Part shown: one piece after another, positions 21,061 to 33,000 of the stretch | Layout: every line of letters begins with the position of its first letter | Numbering within the stretch: position 1 is the first letter of the stretch | NCBI GenBank assembly: GCA_007258455.2 | Contig: VDFB02254869.1 | Location: 1-64,000 of the forward strand | Source: Sequoia sempervirens | Taxonomy: Eukaryota; Streptophyta; Pinopsida; Cupressales; Cupressaceae | Direction of reading: 5' to 3' | DNA length: 64,000 nucleotides | Notes under the pieces: model-generated | What the model was told of the DNA's origin: nothing | Databases searched by the model: none | The model's input: only the letters and a program-made list of their open reading frames with translations | Position numbers and translations under genes: made by a program

Positions 21061-21219
21061 ACTTGAATTTGATTAGGGTTGACTTAGTTTAGGATCAGTT
21101 TCTACTTATGCTTGATTAGATAAATGGTAATGATGGTTTTCAATGATGTGCTAACTCTCATTTCTGCCTGTGTAGAAATGATTACCATTGATTTACACGT
21201 GCAAGTTCAAGCCGTCAAC

Positions 21220-23178
21220 ATATGCATTTAGAGATTAGCTACAAGATAGGGAGCAGAGACGACTGATGCGACTTGGACTATATTATGTGACCTATATTTC
21301 CATTGTCTGGGAAAATAGGGGACTATTGATGACGCTAGCCAAGAGATGGCACTTAGAGACATGTTCATTCCATTTTTCAACGAGAGAGGCCACTGTGACA
21401 CTCGAGGATGTGTACAGGATTTTGCTCCTTATGATCCTAGGAGAGCGGGTTGTTTATGATCCACACCAGGGACAACAGGCTATTACAGAGTACTATGAGG
21501 TTGATGATGGTGCAGGACTAGACATCCATGGGTATAAGATTTGGTGGGAGTTCATGGCCAATCATTATCCTCAATGGGATGAGATGTTGTGTACCTTGAT
21601 AGCTGGTGTCCTTATACCAGATTGCCGCAGACACAATTTTTTGATCAGATGGGGAGACGTGCTTGTGAGGATGAGGTAGGATATAACTATTTTCGCCTGG
21701 GGGCCATGTCTACTTGGTATGATTTATCATTAGTTGAATGAGGTGGCATATAGATGTGCACATAGTATTAGCTGTGGTACCACACTACTTATGATCTAGG
21801 CCTGGGAGCATATCCCTGACTTTTGTCCTCCTATTTAGAGACCACAACTGGCTAAGGAGATGCCATATGTTTACTTATATATGGGTTCCCTACAACAAAC
21901 CAGAGTTGGAGAGATAGGATACTAGTAGCATTAGATTGATACCTTGATGGCATTTTTCTAGAGGCACTATGAAGATTGTGCCCAGTGGGCCAGCGAGGGT
22001 GATGATTTGGCATTTTGTAGACAGTTTTGGTATCTTATTGGTCACATTGTTTATTCACAACTCATTATTGAGATTTACCTACCCCAGTGGGTATTACGAT
22101 AGTTCAGCGAGCAGCAGGATGTGCCAGTGGGGACAACAGATTATGTGAGATTATCCTTGGAGACCATATGGGGACCATCTATATCAATGCCTCTGGTAGA
22201 GCAGTAGATTGATGGATTGGTGGAACAAAAATGGGCTTGTAGTGGGGTTCCAGTAGATCCTGGTATGACAACATATTTCAATACATGGTGGAAAGCTCAT
22301 AGGCCACAACCCCAGACCCAGATGGGCTAGCACCAGTTGATTGATGTTTAGTTATACCATGGGTGCAGTGAGGCGGGTAGGAGGAAAAGATGGTAGTAGG
22401 GGGAGGGGGAGGGATGGAGGCTGAGGAGATGGAGGGAGAGGAGACAGGGGGAGGGGTGGAGGAGATGGGGGAGGGGATGATGGAGGTGACAAAGGAGATG
22501 GTGGGGGTGGAGGGAGGAGGAGGAGAGGAGGAGATGGTGGGAGGCAGGGTAGGAGAGTACACCAGTGTGTTGAGAGGGTGCCCTTAGATATGATTCCCGA
22601 GGTAGCAAAGGAGGAGGAGAGGGATGAGGGGGTCAGATAGGAGGAGGAGTAGCTGGAGGTCAAGGTTAGGCAGGAGGAGGAGCAGCTAGAGGCCAAGGTT
22701 AGATAGGAGGAGGAGCAGTCAGAGGTAGAGGTTAGGCAGGAGAAGGAGGCCTTGGATGTCGGCGGAGGTCATGAGGTAGTTGGGGGTGAGGAGAAGATCA
22801 AAGGTGATGATGAGGAGTTGGGAATCGGTGGAGAGGATAATATGGATGAGGCAGAGAGACAACTGTGAGAGAATATGGTAGATGGCGAGGAGGATATATC
22901 TAGAGGACCACCTTTTTCACATGATGCCACTGTTGATCAGAGATTGGCCGATATGCAACAGAGATTAGACGAGGCCACAACACAGATCGAGTCTCTATAG
23001 GCAGACCTAGAGGTCACACGAGTAGAGCGGGATTAGGCTGAGATCCGACGGCAGGAGGTGCAAGGTTAGTGTGTGGAGTTTTTGTATTTATGTGCAGGGC
23101 CAGTTGTGGACATAGCTAGGGAGTTAGCTAAGGTCAGTGCTAGCCGAGGCCAGTATCAGATGTTGTATGAGAGAGCAG
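21220..23178 (+). pseudogene. Antisense PMD gene of Tat-B, main exon, decayed
   Basis: The PMD is recognisable by alignment to Tat-A: LAKRWHLETCSFHFSTREATVTLEDVYRIL (21325-21425), MLCTLIAGVLIPDCRRHNFLIRWG, then weaker matches through FAWGPCLLG, AKEMPYVY and LAFCRQFWYLIGH. Many stops follow. From 22380 the plus strand is extremely Gly/Glu-coding (purine-rich), then a probable coiled coil (QRLADMQQRLDEATTQIE, near 22940-23000). It is cut at 23178 by an LTR-like insert and its tail resumes at 24824. The first exon is probably 20592-20669. It cannot make a full protein. Confidence 0.75.
22384..22760 (+). repeat. Long purine-only-biased tract (GGA/GAG)
   Basis: A nearly unbroken G/A run on the plus strand in units such as 'ggaggaggagaggaggag', within the antisense gene where Tat-A encodes its acidic and RGG segments. 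It could arise from slippage of Gly/Glu codons. Confidence 0.8.
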
Positions 23179-24823
23179 TGTTGGTGCAAGGGCACCCAAG
23201 CTCTTTGAGGAACACTTCAAGGGCTAGGAGGTTGCAGGGGTCATGAAGACCTATCAATTATCTCAGGGCATCAATTATGATATCTTGAAGCCTATAATGG
23301 CATTTGGCATGGATGAGTGTAATAGGAAGATCAAAAGTCCTAAGGGTCTTGATAAGGACCATAGGACCAAATTGACTTGTAAATGGAACAATAATGTTCT
23401 AGGAGTTTAAATAGGTATATAATGTTTTAATTAGGTTAAATAAGGTTGAATAATGCCATGTAATAGTTTGGAAGCTTTACAGTTGATAGGGGTTCAATAA
23501 ATTACAAAGTGGAAATTCAAATTTTTGAAATCCACCTTTGGGCGGGAAAGTAAGTTTTTTGAGTTTTAACAATAATTAGGCATTGAAACCACTCCCAATC
23601 AGTTGGGATAGTTGGAAAATAGGTATACAAGGTTAGGGAAGTCATCTATATGGAATATTTGATAACATTTGGAGTTTTGTATGGACTGCTACAGGAAATA
23701 GTGAAAAACTTCAGTTTTCTTGCATCTTTTGGTGTCTTTTTGATGAACTACTGATTTCTATTGAAGATATGCTCAGTTGAACACCTTGGGAACCTGCATT
23801 TACATGTTTTTAAACCCTTATATGTTTTGAAAGTAATAATAAATAGTTTCTTTATACAATACATCTGACTGTCCTTAAGAAAGTTTAGATTTTTCACTCA
23901 TTTTGAGAGTTTTCATGGATAAATGATCCATTTCATGGAAAGTGGTGACTGTAATCTATGAAATGGATCATATCTAACTTTTATAATACAAATATAACAA
24001 GATAACATGTAGGTAGGAAGGAATCTAGGGTGTACACCGAGTTTTCATAAGGTAAAGTGCTTGAAGATGGAGGCTAAGGTATAGCAATGGGAGTTCTGCC
24101 TTAATAAGGGGTGTTTTTTTGAGTTTGGATTGATTGAGTAAGTTGATCTAATGGTGTAAAGTCAAAGAGTAGGTTCTAGAAATGTCTAGAATGCTAGTTT
24201 TCAAGAAGCCCTAGTTTTAGAGGGATTTATTAAGGGTTTTGTGTTTGAGGGTCTTAAGGGTGTCAAAGAAGACTAAAACCTTGAAAATATTTGGTTTGGA
24301 AACATTTTAAGACACTGTTGAAAGTATCATAGTCAGGGGATAAGATTGGAGAGGGGTTGCTTTGAAAAAGAGGGCTAATTAGGCCTTGATTTTGTGGAAA
24401 AAATAGGATTTGGGAAGGTTGTTCTGAAACAAGTGCCATCAGGGATTTGATATGTTTTTTAGCATCATAAACCACATCTTAATCAATCATTATATTGAGG
24501 AGTCATTTGGGGAAGTTAAGAGAAAAGTAAAAAAAACCATCGCTGGAGGCCTAGTTGGGCTAGAAGGCTAGTCAAGGTGGAAAGTGAGTTTGTGTCTAAG
24601 TCAGAGGCTTGAGGTTTTGTGATCATTCAAGAAAAGTTCTTTTGAGTCTTTTAAAATCTTTCCAAGGGTTTGGGTCCATAAGAGAAGGAGTGAGGTCATA
24701 AGTGCACTATTAAGGCTTGTCTCCTTAAGGTTGCCTAGAATAGGGTTTGAGATTGCATCATTGTAAACCTTGAAATATTTGTGCTCTTTCAAAATCCCAT
24801 ACCCTCTACATCAAGTGCCAACA
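23179..24823. mobile_element. Possible solo LTR or other insert in the Tat-B antisense gene
   Basis: A 1,645-bp block begins TGTTGGTGCAAGG and ends CAAGTGCCAACA, giving TGTTGG...CCAACA ends. It has no coding capacity and no counterpart in Tat-A, where the coiled coil runs straight into the tail. The flanks AGCAG and AAGTG do not form a clear duplication, so the boundaries and type are uncertain. Confidence 0.35.
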
Positions 24824-25200
24824 AAGTGACAAGAGCCTAGGTTATCCCATTCACAGAGCAAGATGAGCAGTTGTTTAGGTAGTAGCAGCCGAACACACAA
24901 TAGCCAAAGCCTGAGCAGTGAGGGTGGGTCTACCTCCTTAGAGCATTCATCAGGGAATTTCTGAGGGAACAAATCTCATCATAGGCACTCTTCAGGTCAT
25001 AGGTCCAACCATAGTCATGGGTCATCTCCTTTAGGACACTGAGTAGAGCATAGCTAGCCACTAGTCACCAATCCCTCAACATCATAGACTCAGCCTGCCA
25101 TGTCCACGTTGCCATCAGTTCCCATTACAGGTCACTAGTCACCTCGTTCTTCTCCACGAGGGGATGAGGAGAGCACATCCTATGGAATTGACACTATTAT
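24824..25200 (+). pseudogene. Tail of the Tat-B antisense gene
   Basis: Reads as Ser/His/Gln-rich low-complexity fragments in broken frames. Position and composition fit the low-complexity C-terminal tail of the antisense gene, as in Tat-A at 7390-7588. Confidence 0.35.
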
Positions 25201-27159
25201 ATTGTTGTTATGTTTGAGACATTACATTATGACATTTATATTTTGACCATCGAGCCTGTGAGCTCTATTTTTGGGATATCTCATGACTCTATCCTGCGAC
25301 CTGATTTTTTTTTTGAGATTACGTAAATGTAGTTTTGGCACATATTATATGCTACTGTTATGTGATGATGCATTATGATTTAATTATGTCTATGATATAT
25401 GCATTTATGATGATGATTATGATGATGCATTTTATATATTATGTGATGTATGCATTTATGATGAGATGCCATGATGATACTATATTATGTATGAAGATTA
25501 TATGATGATCATGTTCTACATGTATGCATAATGTTTTGGTTCTAATGAATGTCATGTTTATGATGATGAATGCATTAGTATATGACTATATATGTATGGA
25601 TAATGCGACATGTGATGTCTTATATTATGATTTATATGCATTGATATGGACAATGTATGAAAATGTTTAATGCACATTTATGTTATATGAATGCAAAAAA
25701 ATGAATGCAAATGATAGATGCTAGTGATGTAAATGGAAATATGTGAATGGATGTTTAACTGAATGTATGCCTTAATGAATGCTGAATGTATAATGCAACT
25801 CAGTGAATGGATATATGTAAATGTGTGATGGAATAATGCAATGTCTATATGATGATGTATGCAATTATATTTATGTATGTCATAAGATATCATTAGGAGA
25901 TAGAAGGGGAGAAGTGAAAAGACAAAAGGAGATGGATGTTAGTGCGGAGACAAAATCCTTCAACATATTACCAAAGAACAAATAGTTGTTGCTCTTAATC
26001 ATCATTGGGAAGATTATTGTAATGACCAACAAACACCATGATATGACATAGACCAATGGTGTGCAAGGTCATACCATCACATGAGAAAAGCAGTCGCAGA
26101 AAAGGATGATCATGACTCATACTAAAAGCATTGTTGTCCCAGTCTTTTTGTCATAACCAACCACAAACAAGAAAGACAAAAAAGACAAGCCATGAAACAT
26201 CGTTGCTCCTCTATATCCTATTGCCAAGACATCCCAAGCAACTAGCAACATGACTGTTTGAAAAAGAAAAGACAAGAAAATCGTCATGATACGCCGTTGC
26301 TCCTCTAAATCTTGTTGTCAAGACATCCTCGAGGAACTAGTAGCATGATGAAAAATCAAAGGAAAAAATGACAAGATAGTGTTTACCAAGTGTATGTCGA
26401 GTGTTTGTCAAATGTGTCTGAATTTCAAGTGTTTTGATGCCAAGATGCCAAGTTTGATGGTGTCAAGATGTCAGGTTTTGATGATGTTGAGGTGTCAAAT
26501 GCTAGGTAAGGCCAAATTCAAGGACACATCCTAAATGATGTCGATGTCGAGAGGATCAATCCTCAAATGCCACGAGAATCCCTCAAAATTCTAGATGATA
26601 GTGATGATGCATAGGAAGGACACATCCTAAGGCATAAATAAGTGATAAGGGTTGCTCTTTAGGACACATTTGAAGAATAACTAAGAGTTGACAGTTTGAC
26701 TTGTTTTGATTGAGTTTGACTAGAGTTGACTAGGTGAAAAAATTGACTGAAATGTTGATTAAATGATTTGCCAAAGTTTGTTTTAAGAGTTGTTTGTTGA
26801 ATAATTTGTTTGACTTGAAAAAATTTGATGTGTGTGCTAGTACAGTGTCATGAACCCTAATGGAGTGACCTAGTGTGGCCTTGGGGGCTCATCGATTGAT
26901 GGCCTTGCCTACATCATACACTTAGAGACCTCATAGTTTGACACGACCAATGAATTGGTCTTGATGACAAAATATTGAATTTTATTTTAAAAAACCTAAA
27001 AGGACTAACCTAATGTCTCGGGGGCTCAAAGAGGAGCCTTGCCTACATAGCAAATGCACAGAGATGACGTAGTTCAGTAAAGATTGATTGACATGACGAA
27101 CTTGACATGCTATGACCTTGGTTTGGGATTTTCAAACGTTATTTGGATGTTTTTGTGTT
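25201..27159. other. Tat-B non-coding 3' region
   Basis: Positions 25330-25900 are an ATG-rich low-complexity tract like 7660-7990 in Tat-A. From 25900 to 27159 no gene, LTR end or tandem array was seen. Confidence 0.55.
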
Positions 27160-27335
27160 TTTGACACATTTTGATTTTTTTTGTATTTCTTTAGGACGTT
27201 TTTCGATTTTTAGGTATTTTTTCAAGACATTTTATGATTTTTTGGATTTTTTCAGGACTTTTTGTGATGTTTTTGGTCTTTTTTTAGGACATTTTCTAAT
27301 TTTTTTGTCTTTTTTCAAGACATTTTACAATTGAT
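27160..27335. repeat. 30-bp T-rich tandem repeat downstream of Tat-B pol
   Basis: About five diverged units of 'gattttttggattttttcag' type with recurring 'ttttttcaggac'-like joints. It corresponds to 8985-9085 of Tat-A but lies about 500 bases from the pol end. Confidence 0.7.
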
Positions 27336-27828
27336 AGGACCATGTGTGATACCCACTGTCATTAGGTGATAATGGATTGCTCCTAGTTAGGTCAAGGACT
27401 AGCCAAGTTTGAAGGATGTGGAAAAGGACATGCTTGGGGTGATAGATGGACGGTATGCCAGACCTGATGTCAACCATTATCAGCCATAGAAAGGAAAGGT
27501 ATAATTTTATTTCAAGTGTCACAATAGTGTCAGAAAGTGGGTGTTTATCATGGACAAAGGTAGATGGAGTGAAAGTAGATGATAGAGCAAAGATTGACTA
27601 CACATGGCACCTGTTTGCCAGGTTTTCACCATGGTACTTATCCAAAGTGCATGTTTACTAGGTTTTCAATATTGGACAAATTTTTTTCTCTACTATTTTG
27701 ATCATTTTTTTCATTTTTTTTGGTGTCACCAAGATGCCTGTTTGCTGGGTTTTCATTAGGGTGATCACTTTTTTTGTATTTTTCAAGTTTTTTTGTATTT
27801 TTACGGTTTTCATCCTAGCTCTTTGATG
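27336..27828. other. Spacer between T-rich repeat and Tat-B pol end
   Basis: No gene recognised. 'ctgtttgccaggttttcacca' type phrases recur at 27608, 27652 and 27738 and also near 8940 in Tat-A, so it is an expanded version of the same short region. Confidence 0.55.
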
Positions 27829-28990
27829 CTATGTGTAGAATTTTTGAAGATGTAAACTATTGATAGGCTTTGTTAACTGTTCCCCATTTGGAGTGGCTGA
27901 TTGATATGTACCATAATTGAATGAGGCAGTGATAATATAGGGACCTAGCCAATTGGGTTCAAACTTGTCAGGTTTTTCTCTGTTAGACTGATTCTTAGGA
28001 TTTTGCATTAAGACCAAGTTGCCAATGTCAAAATTTCAAACCATCACTCTCTTGTTGTAACTATGGTAAAGGCGATTCTGATATTCCTGTAAGTGATTCA
28101 AGGCCTTATTTCTTCTTTTGTCTAATATTTCTAACTCATGCAGTCATGACTGTCTGTACCCTTCATCATCGATCAAGCCCTTCAGGGAGACTTTGAGAGA
28201 GTGAATTTTGACCTCGATGGGAAAGATGGCTTTGGCTCCAAAGACCAAGGTGAAAGGTGTGGCTCCTGTAGGTGTGCGGATGCTAGTGTGATAAGACCAG
28301 AAAGCAGGGTTGAGTTGGATGTGCCAGTCACAGCTAGCGTCATTGACTGTCTTTTTAATATTTTTGATGATTGGTTTATTGGATGCCTCAGCTTGACTGT
28401 TTCCTTGTGGGTAATATGATGTGGAGAAATGGTGTTGTATGTGGAAGTATTCATAGAGCTCATGGACGTCTTTTATTTTGAAGGGGTGACTGTTGTCTGT
28501 GATGATGGATTATGGGACACCATACCGATAGATGATGTAATTTAGGATGAATTTGGAAATCTACTTGTTGGTTATGTATGTAACTTGGGGGATGGCTTCG
28601 ATCCACTTAGTGAAATACTCAGTGGTAGTGATAATGAATTTATGACCATTCGAAATGGTGGGATGGATTTTTCCCATGAGGTGAAGTCCCCATTATGTGA
28701 AGGGCCAAGGAGAAGTAATAGGCTGAAGTTCTTGTGCTGGTGCATGAATCAAATCACTATTTATTTGACATTGGCAACACGTTCTAACAAACTCAAGTGC
28801 ATCTTTTTCCATTGTTGGCCAGTAATCCCCAAGTCTCGTGATATTCTTAGCTAAGGTAGGGCCACTCAAATGAGATTTGCATATACCCTCATGTACCTCA
28901 CGTAAGGTTATTTGTGCTTCATTAGTGTTGATACATTGAAGAAGGGTATTGTCAAAACTACGACGGTATAAGGTGTCATTGATGATGGTG
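27829..28990 (-). pseudogene. Tat-B integrase
   Basis: Closely follows Tat-A: GDYWPTMEKDALEFVRTC, CQCQI, HAPAQELQP, TDNSHPF, YPQGNSQAEASNK, FWSYHTSIRTPTGATPF, KFEPNWLGPY. The first catalytic Asp is replaced by His (WGLHLMGKI against WGLDLVGKI). Stops interrupt it. It ends LQKFYT at the stop 27829-27831. Confidence 0.85.
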
Positions 28991-29040
28991 TATTGGGTGA
29001 CTTTTCTAATAAAGGATTTTCATTGATAGTTGGATAGGTT

Positions 29041-29700
29041 TTAGGGAAGGGTCTGGGACTGAAGGTAATTGTTTATGTCTTGATACCATGGAGAGTTGGG
29101 ACCAACAAGCTTGCAAACCATTTCTGACTTGGGAATGTCATATGTAAGAACAAAAAGTTGTTCCACCAAGAACTCAAATTGTGGCACATTGTTGGGAATG
29201 TCAAGAAGAGATCCAATTGTTGTCATTGTGTTTGCAACCTTGTTTTGTGCCCTAGGAAATTTCTCAAAAGAAAGTATGTGGAAATATGACTAAAAACTGT
29301 CAACCATGCATTTGTAAGGCATTAACTTTTCATCCTTGGTGTCATATTCATCGTTGACTTGACTAATAACCAACTGAGAATCTCCAAAGACTAGAAGTGT
29401 TTTGATTTTCCATTTTATGGTCATTCAGAGTCCTGTGACAAGTGCCTCATATTCTGTAACATTTTTTATACATGGAAAAGCAATGCGAAATGACTTAGGA
29501 ATGGAGTCTCCTTGTGGTGTGATAAACAATATACCTTCTCCCAAGACATGACTAGTATGAGACCCATCAAAGTAGAGTTTCCAAGGTGATTTAGGCTCTA
29601 TATGAAAAATAGAATCATTCAGGAAATCTGCTATCAAAGGATGATCGCCTTGTACAAGTGCATCTGTGAGTTGGTTTGCTATTACTTGTCCTTTTATGGC
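29041..29700 (-). pseudogene. Tat-B archaeal-type RNase H
   Basis: WKLYFDGSHTSHVLGEGILF, IKNVTEYEALVTGL, VFGDSQLVISQVNDEY and NKVANTMTTIGSL follow the order of the Tat-A second RNase H. A Thr now sits where the last Asp is expected. Stops and short gaps break it. Confidence 0.8.
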
Positions 29701-30190
29701 CTTTCATTCCACATATTGTATGCCATACTTACTTAGTATCATAACGCATTTTTCCGAGTGACCTGTCAATGTTACATGACATAGGAGATACTTCAAGGGA
29801 TCAATCTTTTCCACTAGATGGGTCGTGATTCAACATATAATATCTCAACTTTTGGGTGGCAAAGACAACTGCAAGACAACTGCATTCAATGGGTGTGTAG
29901 TTGAGTTCGTATTCAACCAATGTGTGACTGATGTAGTATATTTCCCTTTCTTTTTCCTCATAGTCATTTTTTGCCAGCAATGCCCCTAGTGTTGAAGTGG
30001 TTGTAGAAATATACAAAATCAGAGGTTTTCCTTCAATTGGTGGCATTAGGATAGGTGGTGACAATAAATAGTCTTTGATATGTTGGAATTTTGTTTGAAA
30101 TTTGTCTATCCATACAAAGGGTATGCTTTCACGTAGGAGATATTGAAATGGTTGGCACTTATCTACTAGTTGTGCGATGAAGCATCAGAT
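29701..30190 (-). pseudogene. Tat-B RT-linked RNase H
   Basis: LILYISTTTSTLGALLAKND, REIYYISHTLVEYELNYTPI and ATQKLRYYMLNH mark the domain, with a frameshift near 29815 (a frame change before the DPLKYLL-like stretch). It has the same layout as in Tat-A. Confidence 0.78.
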
Positions 30191-31020
30191 AGACTGTAAC
30201 CTGCCTTGCAATGTGCTTAGCTCATTCATTCCTTTTGGTGGAGGCATGTCTAACATGGCTTTCACTTTGGCAGGATCAACTTCAATGCCTCTATGAGAAA
30301 CTATATATCCCAAAAGTTTTCTTGATGTCACACCAAAGAAACACTTATTAAGATTCAAGCAGACATTAGCCAAGGACCATTGCGAGCCAAAGACTTAGCC
30401 AAAGAGGTCATCCACATAATCTTCCATTAAAGTATGCATGAGGTCATGGAATATTGTTGTCATTGCTCATTGATATGTGGCACCTGCATTCTTGAGGCCA
30501 AAGGGCATGACATTCCAGCAATAGGTACCCCAAGGACAAGTGAATGTTGTTTTATGTTGATCTTCAGGGGCAATTTAATCTGATTATAACTTGAGAAATC
30601 AACCATGAGGGACATCTTGTATCCTGCAGTAAGGTCAACTATGATGTCTATGTTCGGTAATGGAAAGTCATCCTTTGGACATGCCTTGTTTAGATCATGA
30701 AGGTCTATGCAGATGCATATTTGACCTTTCGATTGGTGACAGGTACAAGATTTGAAATCCAGTCAACATAGTCTATTGATCTTATGAATCCTGCATCCAG
30801 TAGCTTCTTGAGTTTGAATTTTACTAGCAATGCAATCTGAGGATGCATCTTTCGTAATTTATATTTTACTGGCTTAGCATCCAAAAACAAGGGTAGGAGA
30901 TGCAAGACTAGTTCTAGATCCAACCCAGGCATATCAACATATGACCATGCAAAGTTAATATTACATTATGAGAAGAATTTTTGGAATTTAGGTTTTTCTT
31001 CTTCTATCAAAGATGTTGCA
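30191..31020 (-). pseudogene. Tat-B reverse transcriptase
   Basis: MPGLDLELVLHLLP, KPVKYKLRKMHPQIALL, AGFIRSIDYVDWISNLVPV, then in broken frames CPWGTYCWNVMPFGLKNAGA, MEDYVDDL and KLLGYIVSHRGIEVDPAKV. The core motifs survive but with frameshifts near 30580 and 30720 and stops. Confidence 0.82.
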
Positions 31021-32180
31021 AAGAGAACAATTTTGGGATCTTATGTTGTGGATATATTGATTTCCATGGTGTCCTCAATGAGCATTGCTGATTTTTCCTA
31101 TGTGATAGGGAGAAAGTCCAATCCTCCATCCTTGGGCACCTTGAAGATGTTTTCACCCTCGGATATGTCCTTTATTTTTACTTTTGTATCATTAGAAGGC
31201 GCCTTTTGGTTTTCACCTAAAGATGTGTCTTTTTTTGCTTTATTTTTATTTTTATTTTTGTGACTAGAGGATTACATAGTCTCCCTGAAGTATGCTGCAT
31301 AATCTAGGTCTATGGTGAATCCAACCTTGTGATCCCCGATTGGTATACCCTCACAGAGTCCCATAAATTCTACAATGGCTTCATTGTTCTAAAATATGTC
31401 CATAATTGGTGGGCCTTGTTGATCCCAATGAATAAGTTATGGGTATACAAGGGAGATACCATCATCAGTATTGGTGAATGGTGGGGAGGATGTGGAAATC
31501 ATGCTGGCAGATTCGAAAAGGGTGAAGATAAAATTATCATCTTCCAACTCCCATTCGGATTCTATCCAGTATTCTTCTTCACTTGATTCAGACAAGTCAC
31601 ACTCATTGGAAAAATAGGGGATGAATGGATTGGAATCATGATCAATAGTGTCATGTGGGGAGTCAGATGAATCCAAATGATGGTCATTAAGGTTAGATGG
31701 TTGGAAAAGCAAGTTAGAACGATGGTCAATTGGATTAGAAAATAATTTTGGCCTGTCATTGTTATGAGGGAAAAAGAGTCTACCCTAGTCTTTCTTTTCC
31801 TTGGGATTTTAGGGTTGTCATTAGTTTGTGTTGGATCAATCTTAAAAATTTTCTAGAATCTTTCTTTGAAAGTAGGTTCTCTAGGTTCTAGGAGCAATTT
31901 GTCAAGGCAAAAGTCACTTAAGGATCTTTGAGAACCAAATTCCCATTCATGTGAGTCAGTTTTAGTAAAGGAATCTTCGATAGTCTCAACACTTTCAGAA
32001 ACATTCACACTCTCACCTGAAAGTACATTGGTAAGTTGATCGTCAGTTTTGGATAGCCCAAACCCTAATCCAAGAAGTTTTGGTCTTCAAGAAGGCATTA
32101 TAGGTTCTCTATGTCTAGTTTTGTTTTTTCCAAGGCCACTAGTTCCATCGTAGCCTCTTTCCTTCATTATGTCATATCCT
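31021..32180 (-). pseudogene. Tat-B acidic linker with G-patch
   Basis: The minus strand near 32170-32095 reads GYDIMKERGYDGTSGLGKNK, a better G-patch match than in Tat-A. The rest is acidic (SSEEEYWIESEWELEDDNF) like the Tat-A linker. Confidence 0.68.
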
Positions 32181-33000
32181 TTTACATATATTTGGACAGG
32201 TAAGGGAGGTAGGTCTTCTATTTCTTTGTAAATCTAGCATGATATGTCCTCAATGTCTTTTTTGTTCATGTCACCCCATTTTGTGAAAATCCTTGTCGGA
32301 GGGACCTTGAAAATTTCTTTGGGCTCCATTCTGAAACAAAGTTGACCATAAGCCTTTGGAGACTTGGGTATTTTAGTGATGCAGTAGGCCGTGTTTATTT
32401 TGTATTCTCCACAACCTTGGTCCTGGATCTTGATATTAGGATCAACCTTTGGGATGGAGGGAGATGGTGTGGCGGAAGATGAAGGAGTGGGTGTGGATGT
32501 TTTGGTAAGTGTGGACGGATCATTGTATTTGGATGAAGAGGATATTGAAGCTTCATGATTGATTGTCACTTGATGTTCTGAAATACCCCTCAAATTGGTG
32601 TAGTATTGGAAGGGATCAGGGTCACCATATATAGTGATTTCAGTGCCATCAAAAGGAAACTTCAAGCATTGATGGCAAGGATGGAACAAATTTTAAGGCA
32701 TGGATCCAAGTTCAACCAAGCAAGATGTTATAGGGTAGTTCAAGATCCAGGACCTGGTATGTTGTATCCATGATAACTGGCCCAACTCGGATAGGAAGTG
32801 TGATAATACCTAGAGAGGAGTGTTCCTCATCATCATACGCCTTTATAAAAAATCTCTTGGTAGCGTCTAGACAAGCATCAGAGAAGCCTAGAGCCTTAAA
32901 CCAATTTTAGGGAGCATATGTGCAGTCTTGCTCCACCATCTACTAAAACTCATCTGACATTATGTTTATAGATAAATACTTCGATATGCAATGCATCATT
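32181..33000 (-). pseudogene. Tat-B aspartic protease
   Basis: VLVDGGARLHIC near 32950 holds the active-site Asp, corresponding to VLIDGGASLNIC of Tat-A, directly after a stop. Downstream, LKFPFDGTEITIYGD matches IKFPYDGQEITIQAD of Tat-A. The middle is frameshifted. Confidence 0.72.

Noticed and set aside
22278..22696. Ser/Pro-rich minus-strand ORFs
   Set aside because: Shadows of the purine-rich tract on the plus strand.
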